Positions 1 through 7,846 of a DNA stretch of 12,894 nucleotides are shown piece after piece; the stretch's first letter is position 1, and every line of letters starts with the position of its first letter. The position numbers and the translations under genes were made by a program. This stretch comes from Candidatus Pacearchaeota archaeon (GTDB taxonomy: Archaea > Nanoarchaeota > Nanoarchaeia > Pacearchaeales > GW2011-AR1). The notes under the pieces are model-generated. The model ran no database searches. It worked only from the letters and a program-made list of their open reading frames with translations, and was not told where the DNA came from. The DNA lies in contig NZER01000254.1 of the NCBI GenBank assembly GCA_002690445.1, positions 1 through 12,894 on the forward strand, in the 5' to 3' direction.

Positions 1-1526
1 ATGAGGTTGTCCTCAGCCAACTCTGTGCCATCCTCAAGAGATCGGACATACTTACGTATGACTTCATCTTGATTCTCTTTAGACATCTTAGCAAGCTTAT
101 CAGCTAACTCTTGGTAAGCGTGAGCATTACTAGAGCTTCCCTTAGCACGGTCCTCAATGAGGGCCTTAATGCGAGGTTCTCCAGTACCCTCTATAGGGTC
201 TTTGATCTTCTTACCACCATTATTAAGGTGTTTATTCTTTATTTGTGCTTGTATAATTTCAGTAGCTGCAGTGTTACCTTCAGCGTCAGCTTTATTCAAC
301 TTAGCAGTCAACTGATCAACATCTGAAGACCCATTCTTAGCCACTGTAGTTTTATCATAAAGTGTTAAGCGTTTAGCTTCTTGAGCACCTATAGCGTCTA
401 CAAGGATAGCTTGAGCTTCCATATGTGCATCAGAGCCTCTTGCAGTTTGACCTAGTTGATACTCCTTCCAGATAGCTGGTAAGAGTTCGTCCTCAGCATG
501 TCTAGCAATGCCATCAACATCATCAAGGATTGCTTTCTCAGCCTTAGTGAGCTTACTCTTAGCTGTCTTGAAGCCTCGTATAACACCATCAATGACTCCA
601 GCAAACCCAATGTTCAATAATAGATCTTGCTTGAAGTTCTCCGCAATAGAGGAAGCAACACTAGGATTACCTTCAGATGCAATATAAGTTACCACTGCAG
701 CTGACTCATCAGGTGTGAAGCCATCCCATAATGAGCGGGAGTACTCTGAAGCCATACTAGCTATAGAAGTTATTGAGCCTTCTCTAAGAGGGTCCATTAC
801 AAGAGCTTCTACGATAGTTTCTTGAATACCAATACGTACAGCGTTATCAACCCACTTAGAATGAGGTAGCATAGAAGCTGTCATGCTATTAGCTGATGTT
901 GCTGACTTGTAGCCAAGAATGCCCTTACCAGTATTAACAATGCCTCCAGCTAACCTTAAAGCTCCCCATCCAGAACCTAATTGACCTCCAAGCATGGCGA
1001 GGTTTTGTCCCCAGCCTTCAGGATCGCCTTCAATGATTAACTTACGGATGTCCGAAGCTCCTACACCATTAGCTCTGACGTAGTAGCCTCCATTTTCATC
1101 TTGTTCTACTGTTTCCCTCCAGTGAGGGTTGAAGAGGTATTGTGGTAGGACACCTATATGGGCTGCGCCTTCCACAACACCTGCAGTAGCTGCTGTGACT
1201 AAGCCTCCAGCAGCCTCTATGTAACCTTTCTCTTCCTGAGCTTCTGCAGCGTCTAAGACTGCAGATTGCTCCTCAGAGAGTACGAAAGGGAGATGCCTTA
1301 CGTTAGGTCTCTTCTGTGGTGTTAAAGCCACTACTGCATCTTCATTCTCTTCTAAGATTGCTTGTTGTCGCTCTGTCTTATGTGGCAGTCTATTCAACCA
1401 CAGATCATTAAAGTCAGACTGAGGACGATCCCATCCAAGCTTCTCATGGAGTCTCGGCTGGGGTTGTTCCTGTACTTCCGTCTGTATCTGTGGCTGTTCC
1501 TGCACTTCTTTCTTGGGATCTGGCAT
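1..1526 (-). CDS. Internal virion protein D (T7 gp16-like), partial
   Basis: A frame open from the ATG at 1526 to the left edge encodes 508 visible residues; the C-terminus lies outside the window. Place and partner genes match T7 gene 16, whose large product is ejected with gp14 and gp15 to build the DNA-conducting channel across the envelope. The N-terminus is Gln/Glu/Pro-rich with a tandem repeat (EVQEQPQ twice, residues 7-23). Next come a motif at about 29-46 (KLGWDRPQSDFNDLWLNR) and a Gly/Ala-rich, weakly hydrophobic stretch at about 101-128, a possible membrane-interacting segment. Other small hydrophobic patches follow, and then a charged, Ala/Lys-rich helical region. The start was chosen because AAGGAGG lies 12 nt upstream of this ATG. 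The ATG at 1447, which overlaps the upstream stop, is in another frame that closes after 17 codons. I see no lytic transglycosylase signature in these 508 residues, unlike the T7 gp16 N-terminus. The identity rests on synteny and composition rather than on a recognised domain. Confidence 0.75.
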   Translation of the reverse strand, partial: MPDPKKEVQEQPQIQTEVQEQPQPRLHEKLGWDRPQSDFNDLWLNRLPHKTERQQAILEENEDAVVALTPQKRPNVRHLPFVLSEEQSAVLDAAEAQEEKGYIEAAGGLVTAATAGVVEGAAHIGVLPQYLFNPHWRETVEQDENGGYYVRANGVGASDIRKLIIEGDPEGWGQNLAMLGGQLGSGWGALRLAGGIVNTGKGILGYKSATSANSMTASMLPHSKWVDNAVRIGIQETIVEALVMDPLREGSITSIASMASEYSRSLWDGFTPDESAAVVTYIASEGNPSVASSIAENFKQDLLLNIGFAGVIDGVIRGFKTAKSKLTKAEKAILDDVDGIARHAEDELLPAIWKEYQLGQTARGSDAHMEAQAILVDAIGAQEAKRLTLYDKTTVAKNGSSDVDQLTAKLNKADAEGNTAATEIIQAQIKNKHLNNGGKKIKDPIEGTGEPRIKALIEDRAKGSSSNAHAYQELADKLAKMSKENQDEVIRKYVRSLEDGTELAEDNL

Positions 1527-4227
1527 GTGCTTTCTTAGCCTCCTTATCTTCTTGTATAGCTGCTTTTAAATACTTCTGTGATGGTTTAACTGTACTGTCT
1601 ATTAAGAACTTACTTACAGCAGCCATATCAGCTGGGAGCTTACTGAACCTCCAAGTCTTACCATCAGGAGACAGGTGGAACCATTTAGCTCCTTGCTGTC
1701 CTCCTTGAGTGAGTACCTTGTAGAGTGTCGTATCGACATCCTGAGGTTCTGACAATATAGTAGAACCTACAATTGTCTTGAACTTATCTCTAGCTCTACG
1801 TACTGGTTGTTCTTTGTGAATAGCTTTAGTAAACTCTCCAAGTGCTCTTGTGGAGTTGCCTATCTGAGAAGCTGTCTCAGCCCACTTATCAGAGTCTGCT
1901 GTAAGCATCTCAGTTGTGAGGGTATTAGCTATAGAGTTGAGGTATTCAGTAGCGCCTTCACGTATGATACGTACTTCTGTTTCACTCTCTAGAACTTCTT
2001 TGTCTCTTCGTATAGAAGGCTCAAAGGCTGTACCTATTACAGTAGTAATCTCTGAGGCAAACCTACGAGGAGTTGTGAACTCATGTACCTTAGTCAACTC
2101 ACCAGCATTCCTAGAGAGCATCTCTAAGTCAGCTATGGTATGTGATTGAGCTAAGATGTCTATATCCGCTTGTTTTATATGGGCTTGAGTTTCAGCCGCT
2201 GCTTGTGCTCTAGCTTGAGAGTACTTAGAGAGATCATCAGCACCTTTGAATAATGCGTGTAGTTTCTCTAATCCTTTTTGAGTTGTATGAAGGTAATTAA
2301 CTGATTCGTCATCAATGACCCTGTTAGCTACATCACTTAGCATCTGACGTTCTTTATCAGACATATTAGGATGCTGCTTCTCAAGATTAGTAATAGAGAA
2401 TACTGATTGTAATACACCCTTACGAACCTGAGAAGGAAGACCCACAATGTCTGGTAAGTTTCCTGTACGTAGGATCTCTTGTGTGAGGTTAGCTTGTACA
2501 GAAGCATCAATCTCTTTTTGACGTTGATTACGTTGGGTAATACTTGCAGAGGTGCCAAAGGTATCATCAAAGAAGCGATCTACCTGCTGGTCGATCTCTA
2601 AGAGGATTTCACCTGCACGTACTTCATCATCTTCAGCAGCAAACTGTTCATACATCTTATTGATACGTTGCTCAAAGTTGTAGATCCCTTGCTTCTCACG
2701 AGGAGTTAATACCTTATTCTCAGTAAAGTCACCTGTAGCTTCATTGAAGTTCTCAAAAGCCTTCTCTTGTCGTGTATCTTGATGTGCGTATAGAGCGAGA
2801 ATATCCATCTTGAATTTCTTACGATGGTCACGCCCTGTAGTTTTATCTCGTAGATCTCTACGGAGTTTCGCTTCAGCACGTCCTGCCATACGCTCAGCAG
2901 ATGTTAAGTTCTCATCTTCAAGCATTGCTGGTAGCCATTCATCTGGATTAGATGAGAGGTCATTCATATGTGGAAGGTACTTGCCTTTATAAGCTGCTGA
3001 CTGAACACCTGCTTTAAACTCACTTTGCTTAGATGCCTCATGGTCTGCTCGTGTGTTCTTAGCTATTACCTTCCTATCACGTTCCCATGTAGGACCCATA
3101 AGGTTATTTACATCAGCATTGCCAAAACGTAGATCTATAGCCTCTTCAGCCGCGATACGCTCATCTTCGTCACCTACTTCATTAGCTGCCCATACAGCCT
3201 CTATAAGAGCTGCTTTAGTAGCATCCTGATTAGCCTTCTGCTGTCTTGCTAGGAACTCTGCTTGTTGAGCATCCCATGCAAGCATCTTAGCTCGTAGGTT
3301 CTCAGCATAGCGTCCACCTTCAATAGTCAGTAGGTTATGCTCAGTGCCATCATCAAACTTAACCTTAGAGTTCTCTAAAGCTGTGTCTAAAGAGGCTAAA
3401 CCATTACCATACTGCTTGTGAGCACGCATAAGGGCTGAAGCTACTGATTGTTTCATTACAGGGAACGTATCGGCCCTCATGATAAGACCAGCTTGCCGTC
3501 CTGTACTAACAGCTAAAGTTACATCTTGGCCAAACTTGATACCAGCTTGAAGCGGGTTTAAGTTAGCTAAAGGGAAATAAGCTGCCTCACCTGCATTAGC
3601 TATCTGTTCGTCTGTGAGTTCTAAGGCTGTCTTCTTCTTGAGGCGTGCTGATTCAGCATTGAAAGCTGCTATAGCATTCTGTTCCATTTGATTGAATGTG
3701 TTGTTAAATGCTGCAATAACACTTGGATCAGTAATGTTAAGAGCATCTAGCTTCTCTTGACGGAGCTTAGAGATCTCTGATACCATGATCTTATAATCAG
3801 CCTTGCCACTAATAGCTGAGCGAATGCTTGTGGCTATATCATTAACCATAGGCTCTAAATTATAGGCTGCTTTGGCTGCTAAATCCCGCTCAGCCTTAGC
3901 TTGTGCATAAGGATTAAGTGCTAACCATCTCTCGTCTTCATGAGTAGCATCGCGCCACATCTTCATGTTCTCTACTAGGTCTTTATCAGGGTCTGAATTA
4001 GCCATAGCGTCTTTAGCAATATTAGAAGCCATGATGTCATCAGCCTGAGCTTTCTCTTTGATCTTCTGCTCACCTATAGCTTTAACATTAGGTTCAATTA
4101 TATTAAGTGTTTCAGCAAGTTCCTCCAAGTGGGACTTAGGGAGCTTACGTTGCGTTAACGCTGTGCTAACTATAGGTGCACGAACTTCTTTAATGTCCTG
4201 ACCTTCATCTAGCCTTTGTTGGGGCAT
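1444..4227 (-). CDS. Internal virion protein C (T7 gp15-like)
   Basis: 927 residues, against about 747 in T7 gp15, in the gp15 position between the gp14-like and gp16-like genes. In T7 gp15 forms part of the internal core stack and is ejected into the periplasm with gp14 and gp16. The sequence is highly charged, Gln/Ala/Glu-rich and looks almost wholly helical. Residues 105-121 (NPYAQAKAERDLAAKAA) resemble the T7 gp15 stretch with DPYAMEALR followed by an Ala-rich turn. The C-terminal region carries a KWFHLSPDGKTWRF segment, then a basic helix, roughly as in T7. It ends in a Ser/Thr/Gly-rich low-complexity tail encoded by a tandem repeat. No signal peptide or enzymatic motif is visible. The start is fixed by TAAGGAG 6 nt upstream, a Shine-Dalgarno that contains the gp14-like stop codon. 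The 3' 83 bp also encode the start of the next gene. Family placement is by synteny, size and remembered sequence resemblance. Confidence 0.82.
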   Translation of the reverse strand: MPQQRLDEGQDIKEVRAPIVSTALTQRKLPKSHLEELAETLNIIEPNVKAIGEQKIKEKAQADDIMASNIAKDAMANSDPDKDLVENMKMWRDATHEDERWLALNPYAQAKAERDLAAKAAYNLEPMVNDIATSIRSAISGKADYKIMVSEISKLRQEKLDALNITDPSVIAAFNNTFNQMEQNAIAAFNAESARLKKKTALELTDEQIANAGEAAYFPLANLNPLQAGIKFGQDVTLAVSTGRQAGLIMRADTFPVMKQSVASALMRAHKQYGNGLASLDTALENSKVKFDDGTEHNLLTIEGGRYAENLRAKMLAWDAQQAEFLARQQKANQDATKAALIEAVWAANEVGDEDERIAAEEAIDLRFGNADVNNLMGPTWERDRKVIAKNTRADHEASKQSEFKAGVQSAAYKGKYLPHMNDLSSNPDEWLPAMLEDENLTSAERMAGRAEAKLRRDLRDKTTGRDHRKKFKMDILALYAHQDTRQEKAFENFNEATGDFTENKVLTPREKQGIYNFEQRINKMYEQFAAEDDEVRAGEILLEIDQQVDRFFDDTFGTSASITQRNQRQKEIDASVQANLTQEILRTGNLPDIVGLPSQVRKGVLQSVFSITNLEKQHPNMSDKERQMLSDVANRVIDDESVNYLHTTQKGLEKLHALFKGADDLSKYSQARAQAAAETQAHIKQADIDILAQSHTIADLEMLSRNAGELTKVHEFTTPRRFASEITTVIGTAFEPSIRRDKEVLESETEVRIIREGATEYLNSIANTLTTEMLTADSDKWAETASQIGNSTRALGEFTKAIHKEQPVRRARDKFKTIVGSTILSEPQDVDTTLYKVLTQGGQQGAKWFHLSPDGKTWRFSKLPADMAAVSKFLIDSTVKPSQKYLKAAIQEDKEAKKAHARSQERSAGTATDTDGSTGTTPAETP
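1449..1508 (-). repeat. Imperfect tandem duplication of a 30-bp unit in a dual-coding overlap
   Basis: Two adjacent 30-bp units (1479-1508 and 1449-1478) share about 15 of their first 18 bases. The pattern is GAAGTRCAGGAACARCCMCAG, after which the two units diverge. The unit length is a multiple of three, so it repeats in both overlapping frames. In the gp16-like frame it encodes EVQEQPQIQT then EVQEQPQPRL; in the gp15-like frame, SAGTATDTDG then STGTTPAETP. A local duplication that lengthened one C-terminus and one N-terminus together is the simplest reading. Confidence 0.8.
1539..1545 (-). promoter_or_regulatory. Ribosome binding site deciding the gp16-like start
   Basis: AAGGAGG on the minus strand, a full match to the anti-Shine-Dalgarno sequence, lies inside the 3' end of the gp15-like gene, 12 nt before the ATG at 1526. 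The spacing is slightly long, but no competing start has a comparable site. It indicates that translation begins 83 bp before the upstream gene ends. Confidence 0.7.
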
Positions 4228-4232
4228 GTTGT

Positions 4233-4239
4233 CTCCTTA
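4233..4239 (-). promoter_or_regulatory. Ribosome binding site fused to an upstream stop codon (gp14/gp15-like)
   Basis: The TAA stop of the gp14-like gene is the first three bases of TAAGGAG, the Shine-Dalgarno of the gp15-like gene. The context TTAAGGAGACAACATG is nearly identical to that at the gp11/gp12 junction (TTAAGGAGACAGCATG). The arrangement suggests translational coupling by a terminating ribosome. Confidence 0.75.
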
Positions 4240-4893
4240 AGACGGGAATATTGGGGTGAAACCAAAACCACCTGCTGAGGTAGAGGCTGCTCCAGCTGCT
4301 TGAGATGCTGCTGCGTTAGCTTGAGATGCTGCTGTAGCTGACTGACCGACAGTAAGCTTAGGTCCTGAGATGCTAGACTGTATAGCCTTAGTAGTCATTA
4401 TCGTCTGAGCTACATTAGCACCGATACCTATAGCAGCTCCTAGAGCACTAGGCTTATTGATTGGTTGATTGATTTGATTAAGTTGATTATAATGCTGAGC
4501 ATTCAATCCTTTAAGTTGAGCTAACTCAGCTTGATTGACTGACTCTGACTTAGCATCTAGACGTACCTGCTTACGGTCAGCTTGTACAGCTATATCATCT
4601 ATAACACGCTGAGCTGAGGCTCCTGCTTGGCCTGCCTCAGACATACGCACGATATTTGAAGCACGTACTCTACGAGCCTCTCTATCAGCATCTAACATCT
4701 CTCTAGCTATCTCTTCTTGAGCTTGTTGAGTCTGAACCTGAATGGCTGCTTCTTGTTGCAACGTTGATTGTATCAGCGACTCTGTTGCAGCTGCTTGCTG
4801 GATCTCTTGGACCTTCGCATTGCTTCTAGCAGCTCCATAGTTTGTAACACCTTGGGCCACTTGAAAACCGACTAACGCACCTGTTGAGCACAT
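4237..4893 (-). CDS. Internal virion protein B (T7 gp14-like)
   Basis: 218 residues, close to T7 gp14 (about 196). In T7 gp14 is ejected first and forms the outer-membrane part of the DNA-ejection channel. The N-terminus MCSTGALVGFQVAQG matches the family habit of starting Met-Cys followed by a small hydrophobic helix (T7 gp14 begins MCWMAAIPIA). Residues 28-75 are a Gln/Ala/Glu-rich helix, probably coiled coil. Residues 85-100 (SEAGQAGASAQRVIDD) resemble the conserved T7 gp14 segment with GESMLEGSSMDRI. Residues 148-172 (SALGAAIGIGANVAQTIM) form a Gly/Ala hydrophobic segment that could insert in a membrane, followed by an Ala/Ser-rich tail. The start overlaps the upstream gene by 22 bp. AAAGGAG 7 nt before the ATG supports it. 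Confidence 0.85.
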   Translation of the reverse strand: MCSTGALVGFQVAQGVTNYGAARSNAKVQEIQQAAATESLIQSTLQQEAAIQVQTQQAQEEIAREMLDADREARRVRASNIVRMSEAGQAGASAQRVIDDIAVQADRKQVRLDAKSESVNQAELAQLKGLNAQHYNQLNQINQPINKPSALGAAIGIGANVAQTIMTTKAIQSSISGPKLTVGQSATAASQANAAASQAAGAASTSAGGFGFTPIFPS

Positions 4894-5336
4894 TTAGGGA
4901 CTCCTTTGTGGAAATATTTATAAGTTGTATTATTATGTTTGACTGTCTCACCTATAGTGAAACCCATATGCTTCAACCATCGGATGTGCATAGGGTTTCC
5001 AGTCCATACTAAGTTATGTATTAAGCCATACTCTTGGCACCAACTATCAATTGTCTTAGCAGATGCTTCCAAGAGATGCTTCTTGTGGGTCCTCAGTTGG
5101 TCTGTACCGACTGCCCACGCTATGCCCTCACCATTGTCATGAGGGACCACACCTCCTAGAAAGTAGGGAATATCATTGTACACTAATACATCAATGTGCG
5201 CTGATGTCCTGAAACCTTCTAGGAGGACCTTCTTGTAATCCTTTTGGTCTAAACTTAACTCATCACGATCAGCCTTCCTAAGGTTGTCTCCTATGTATTC
5301 AACGTCCTTAAGTGTAGCTCCTCGTGATTCGTACAT
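4872..5336 (-). CDS. gp13-like protein with a GNAT-type fold
   Basis: 154 residues, in the position of T7 gene 13, whose product is needed for correct assembly of the internal core. The C-terminal half carries the family hallmark at residues 108-126 (NLVWTGNPMHIRWLKHMGF), which parallels T7 gp13 (WVGNTSHIRFLKTIGA). The N...GN..HIRWL...GF pattern is what one expects for the last helix and strand of GNAT acetyltransferases. The usual acetyl-CoA pyrophosphate loop (Q/R-x-x-G-x-G/A) is not evident: the matching place, about 80-90, reads DQLRTHKKHLL with no glycines. A structural, non-enzymatic role is therefore possible. The ATG at 5336 lies 2 nt after the gp12 stop. Its Shine-Dalgarno AAAGGA sits in the last two codons of gp12. 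Confidence 0.8.
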   Translation of the reverse strand: MYESRGATLKDVEYIGDNLRKADRDELSLDQKDYKKVLLEGFRTSAHIDVLVYNDIPYFLGGVVPHDNGEGIAWAVGTDQLRTHKKHLLEASAKTIDSWCQEYGLIHNLVWTGNPMHIRWLKHMGFTIGETVKHNNTTYKYFHKGVPKCAQQVR

Positions 5337-5338
5337 GC

Positions 5339-7834
5339 TTATCCTTTATATGATCCTGCCTCAACATGCCATTCTAAATTTACGAATGTTGCTGGGTATA
5401 TGTTATGTGAAGTGAACTCTAGATCGAGGTCACGGTATACTGCACCTACTTTAGTTTCGTAGGCGTCTGTTTCTATAGCCACAACATTGTATTGTGACGT
5501 AGCACCTTCAGTTGCTATCATAGGATCTGAAGTTGTATCTCTGCCAACACTGGAGAGAACTGCTTCATACCTGTGGGTATTTGAATGATAGACCCATGCA
5601 GATTGCAACTCTAGGTTATTTATGACGTGTAATAATGGCTTACCATTCTGATCCTTTAAGACAGGTCTAGAAGGCTTCCATGAGTACTCAGGGACCATAC
5701 CTACAGAGAAGTTTGAAGCCTCTGCAGTTGTCACTGTAGTACCTACCACAGATATGACATCAATCTCTTCAGTTTCACCTGTAACAGGATCATGACGTAC
5801 AACCTTAGGGAAGTTACTATCAGAGCAGTATGGATAGTCAAACTCGTAGTTACTCCCTGAAGGTGTAATCGTTAAGTCTGTATCCTCACGTCTGAAGTCT
5901 AAGCGATACCTATAGTCCAGCATAGGTTCATATAGAGCTGGGCTGTTGTCTATCTTAGTGATCACTATGGAGTCATCTGAAGTGTTCCTTAAGGTCACAT
6001 AGATCTCATCATCAAAGAAGTGAGCACCCATGATATGGTTAAGGTCTATTGCAGAGGAGTTGAGGGACCACTTATGCCAAGCATTCTGGACCTTCTCTGC
6101 TCCTTGGTGTAATGTATTGTTGATGTATAGCTCACCTGCGTCTGTTCTACCAGTCCAACAGAGAGTCGTTCTGGAGGCTGTATGAGCTACCATCCCAGCT
6201 AACCTACCTTCGATATACTTAGGTATGTGTAAGGTTACATCGTCAGCTGTGAATATATTAGTGTCTATAGCTTGGAACTCCATCACCCTTGAGCTATCAT
6301 CAGTATCTGGAGAGGCAAATAGGATTGCTCTTGCAGAGGTCACAGGTTTGACATCTGTGTCTGACTCGTAGCTAGCTAAATGTGATAAAGCTGAGGCCGT
6401 TGGTGAAGGCACACCAGCCATTTGAAACTGTGCATCTTTGGAGAAAACTATGAGGTTGTTGTCATAAGATACTGCACGTTTTAAGACGTTGACTTGAGCA
6501 CTGTCTGCAGAGATGTCTATAGGGTCTGTCTCTAATACATCTAGAACTGTTGTAGTCCAGAAATTATATGGCTCACCTAACTCTGATAATATCACATTCT
6601 CATCTGATAGGAACCCTAAACGATTCTTATAGAAGAATACATCATTAATAGTGTTGCCAAAATAAGAAGGATCTGGAGCTATGTCTGTATCACCAACAGT
6701 ACGTCCATTGTATAAATCGCCGTCAGCATCTTCGTGTTCTAACAAGAAGGCATAACCACGAGCTGCTGTCCAGTCTGACTTATCGATTATAAGACGTGCT
6801 GGTAAAGAGCTTGATGTTTGTGTTGGAGGGGGTACATTATTTGTATAGTAAAGTGTCTCTGCCCATGTTCCTCTAGCTACAGTTGTATCTGTAGCACTGG
6901 GGTCTGTAGCTGTAAATCCTACATAGTATTGGACAAAATCAGTCTCTGACGTACCTGTTATTTTTATAGGGTAGTCACCATGTCTCCAGACTGTTGGTAA
7001 GTCTGTGAGCTCAGAAACTTCCCTATTAATTGCTGTGAAACCTTTCTCATTACCTACAGGATCTTCTTCAACCTTAGTCTCTAAGTAGTAAGAACTAGAA
7101 GAGTCTTGTAGTCTTACTATTAAGACTCCCTCATCTACCGTCAAGGTTAAAGCAGAGTCTGCGGCTATGGTTGTAGCTACAAATAAAGTCCTTAACTCTC
7201 TCGCTATCTTATTAGGGCCTCTATTGTTAGAAGACGCTGCTGGACTTGTATATGTAACTGTTTCTGAATTGCCTGCAGGATGTGTAGAACTTGACCAATT
7301 GATTGTAGCTGTGTAATCACTATTAGCTTGTTCTATTTTAACAAAGAACCCAGCTGTAGTATCTACTGTTGTCACTGGGAAGATGAGACCTTCTGCAGTC
7401 TCTACAGTGTTATTAGTGATGAAGGTAGTATCAGCACTTGTCGCTGTTCTAAAGGCATCCTTAGGTTTCACCCCTGAAGGAAGACCGAAGTACCCTTCTG
7501 TTGCAGGACCACCCACAGGTGTGTTAACATCTGTTTCATCATCTCTGTCTAAATCCCATATACGAACCGACTTCTTACCACCTGTAGTATCTTCAATACG
7601 CATGAAGTATTTATTACCTTCAGAGTCCTCAAAGAACTGCGTAAAGCTGTCTTCAGTTATCTCTGAGTCTGCTTCAGCTATCTCCTTAATGATGTCTTGA
7701 GATGCACGCTTAGTGAGACCTATAGCTACATCTGGTAGCATGTTTATAGACTCCTCTACTTGACTGGGGAGTCTTACAGGATCAGGCTGTCTGGATACAC
7801 CACCTAATAATGGTTCTGCTGGTAATACACCCAT
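5339..7834 (-). CDS. Tail tubular protein B (T7 gp12-like tail nozzle)
   Basis: 831 residues (T7 gp12 is 794). It forms the nozzle of the short tail, attached below the gp11 ring, and carries the DNA exit channel. The N-terminus is diagnostic: LLGGVSRQPDPVRLPSQVEE at residues 9-28, then NMLPDVAIGLTKR, matching the family's GGISQQP...R.P.Q......E.GL.KRP pattern. The rest is Thr/Ser/Asp-rich and beta-strand-like, as expected for the nozzle beta-propeller. Examples are the segments around FFYKNRLGFLSDENVILSE and DPIDISADSAQVNVLKRAV, both typical of gp12 homologues. It starts 9 nt after the gp11 stop with TAAGGAG as ribosome binding site and ends 2 nt before the gp13-like start, so gp11-gp12-gp13 look co-translated. 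Confidence 0.93.
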   Translation of the reverse strand: MGVLPAEPLLGGVSRQPDPVRLPSQVEESINMLPDVAIGLTKRASQDIIKEIAEADSEITEDSFTQFFEDSEGNKYFMRIEDTTGGKKSVRIWDLDRDDETDVNTPVGGPATEGYFGLPSGVKPKDAFRTATSADTTFITNNTVETAEGLIFPVTTVDTTAGFFVKIEQANSDYTATINWSSSTHPAGNSETVTYTSPAASSNNRGPNKIARELRTLFVATTIAADSALTLTVDEGVLIVRLQDSSSSYYLETKVEEDPVGNEKGFTAINREVSELTDLPTVWRHGDYPIKITGTSETDFVQYYVGFTATDPSATDTTVARGTWAETLYYTNNVPPPTQTSSSLPARLIIDKSDWTAARGYAFLLEHEDADGDLYNGRTVGDTDIAPDPSYFGNTINDVFFYKNRLGFLSDENVILSELGEPYNFWTTTVLDVLETDPIDISADSAQVNVLKRAVSYDNNLIVFSKDAQFQMAGVPSPTASALSHLASYESDTDVKPVTSARAILFASPDTDDSSRVMEFQAIDTNIFTADDVTLHIPKYIEGRLAGMVAHTASRTTLCWTGRTDAGELYINNTLHQGAEKVQNAWHKWSLNSSAIDLNHIMGAHFFDDEIYVTLRNTSDDSIVITKIDNSPALYEPMLDYRYRLDFRREDTDLTITPSGSNYEFDYPYCSDSNFPKVVRHDPVTGETEEIDVISVVGTTVTTAEASNFSVGMVPEYSWKPSRPVLKDQNGKPLLHVINNLELQSAWVYHSNTHRYEAVLSSVGRDTTSDPMIATEGATSQYNVVAIETDAYETKVGAVYRDLDLEFTSHNIYPATFVNLEWHVEAGSYKG

Positions 7835-7839
7835 GCTGT

Positions 7840-7846
7840 CTCCTTA
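7840..7846 (-). promoter_or_regulatory. Ribosome binding site fused to an upstream stop codon (gp11/gp12)
   Basis: The TAA stop of gp11 is part of TAAGGAG, followed by ACAGC and the gp12 ATG. The same stop plus Shine-Dalgarno block (TTAAGGAGACA) recurs before the gp15-like gene, about 3.6 kb further down the operon. Confidence 0.75.

Noticed and set aside
1396..1447. ATG at 1447 overlapping the gp15-like stop as ATGA, an apparent coupled start for the next gene.
   Set aside because: That frame reaches a stop after 17 codons. The long frame that continues to the left edge is a different one, starting at 1526 with a strong ribosome binding site.
2337..2570. A 77-codon minus-strand reading frame inside the gp15-like gene.
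   Set aside because: It lies wholly within the gp15-like gene in another frame, its protein is low-complexity and hydrophobic, and no convincing ribosome binding site precedes it.
4947..4969. TCACTATAGG on the coding strand, a 10-nt match to the T7 promoter core, near the gp13/gp14-like junction.
   Set aside because: Only about 13 of 23 positions match the full T7 promoter. The bases encode Thr-Ile-Gly-Glu, next to the conserved GNAT-like motif, and ATA-GGT is frequent in these genes, so coding explains it.
7383..7700. Plus-strand reading frames up to 114 codons opposite gp12, portal, capsid and gp15-like genes.
   Set aside because: They mirror the codon pattern of the genes on the minus strand, resemble no known protein, and would run against the whole operon.
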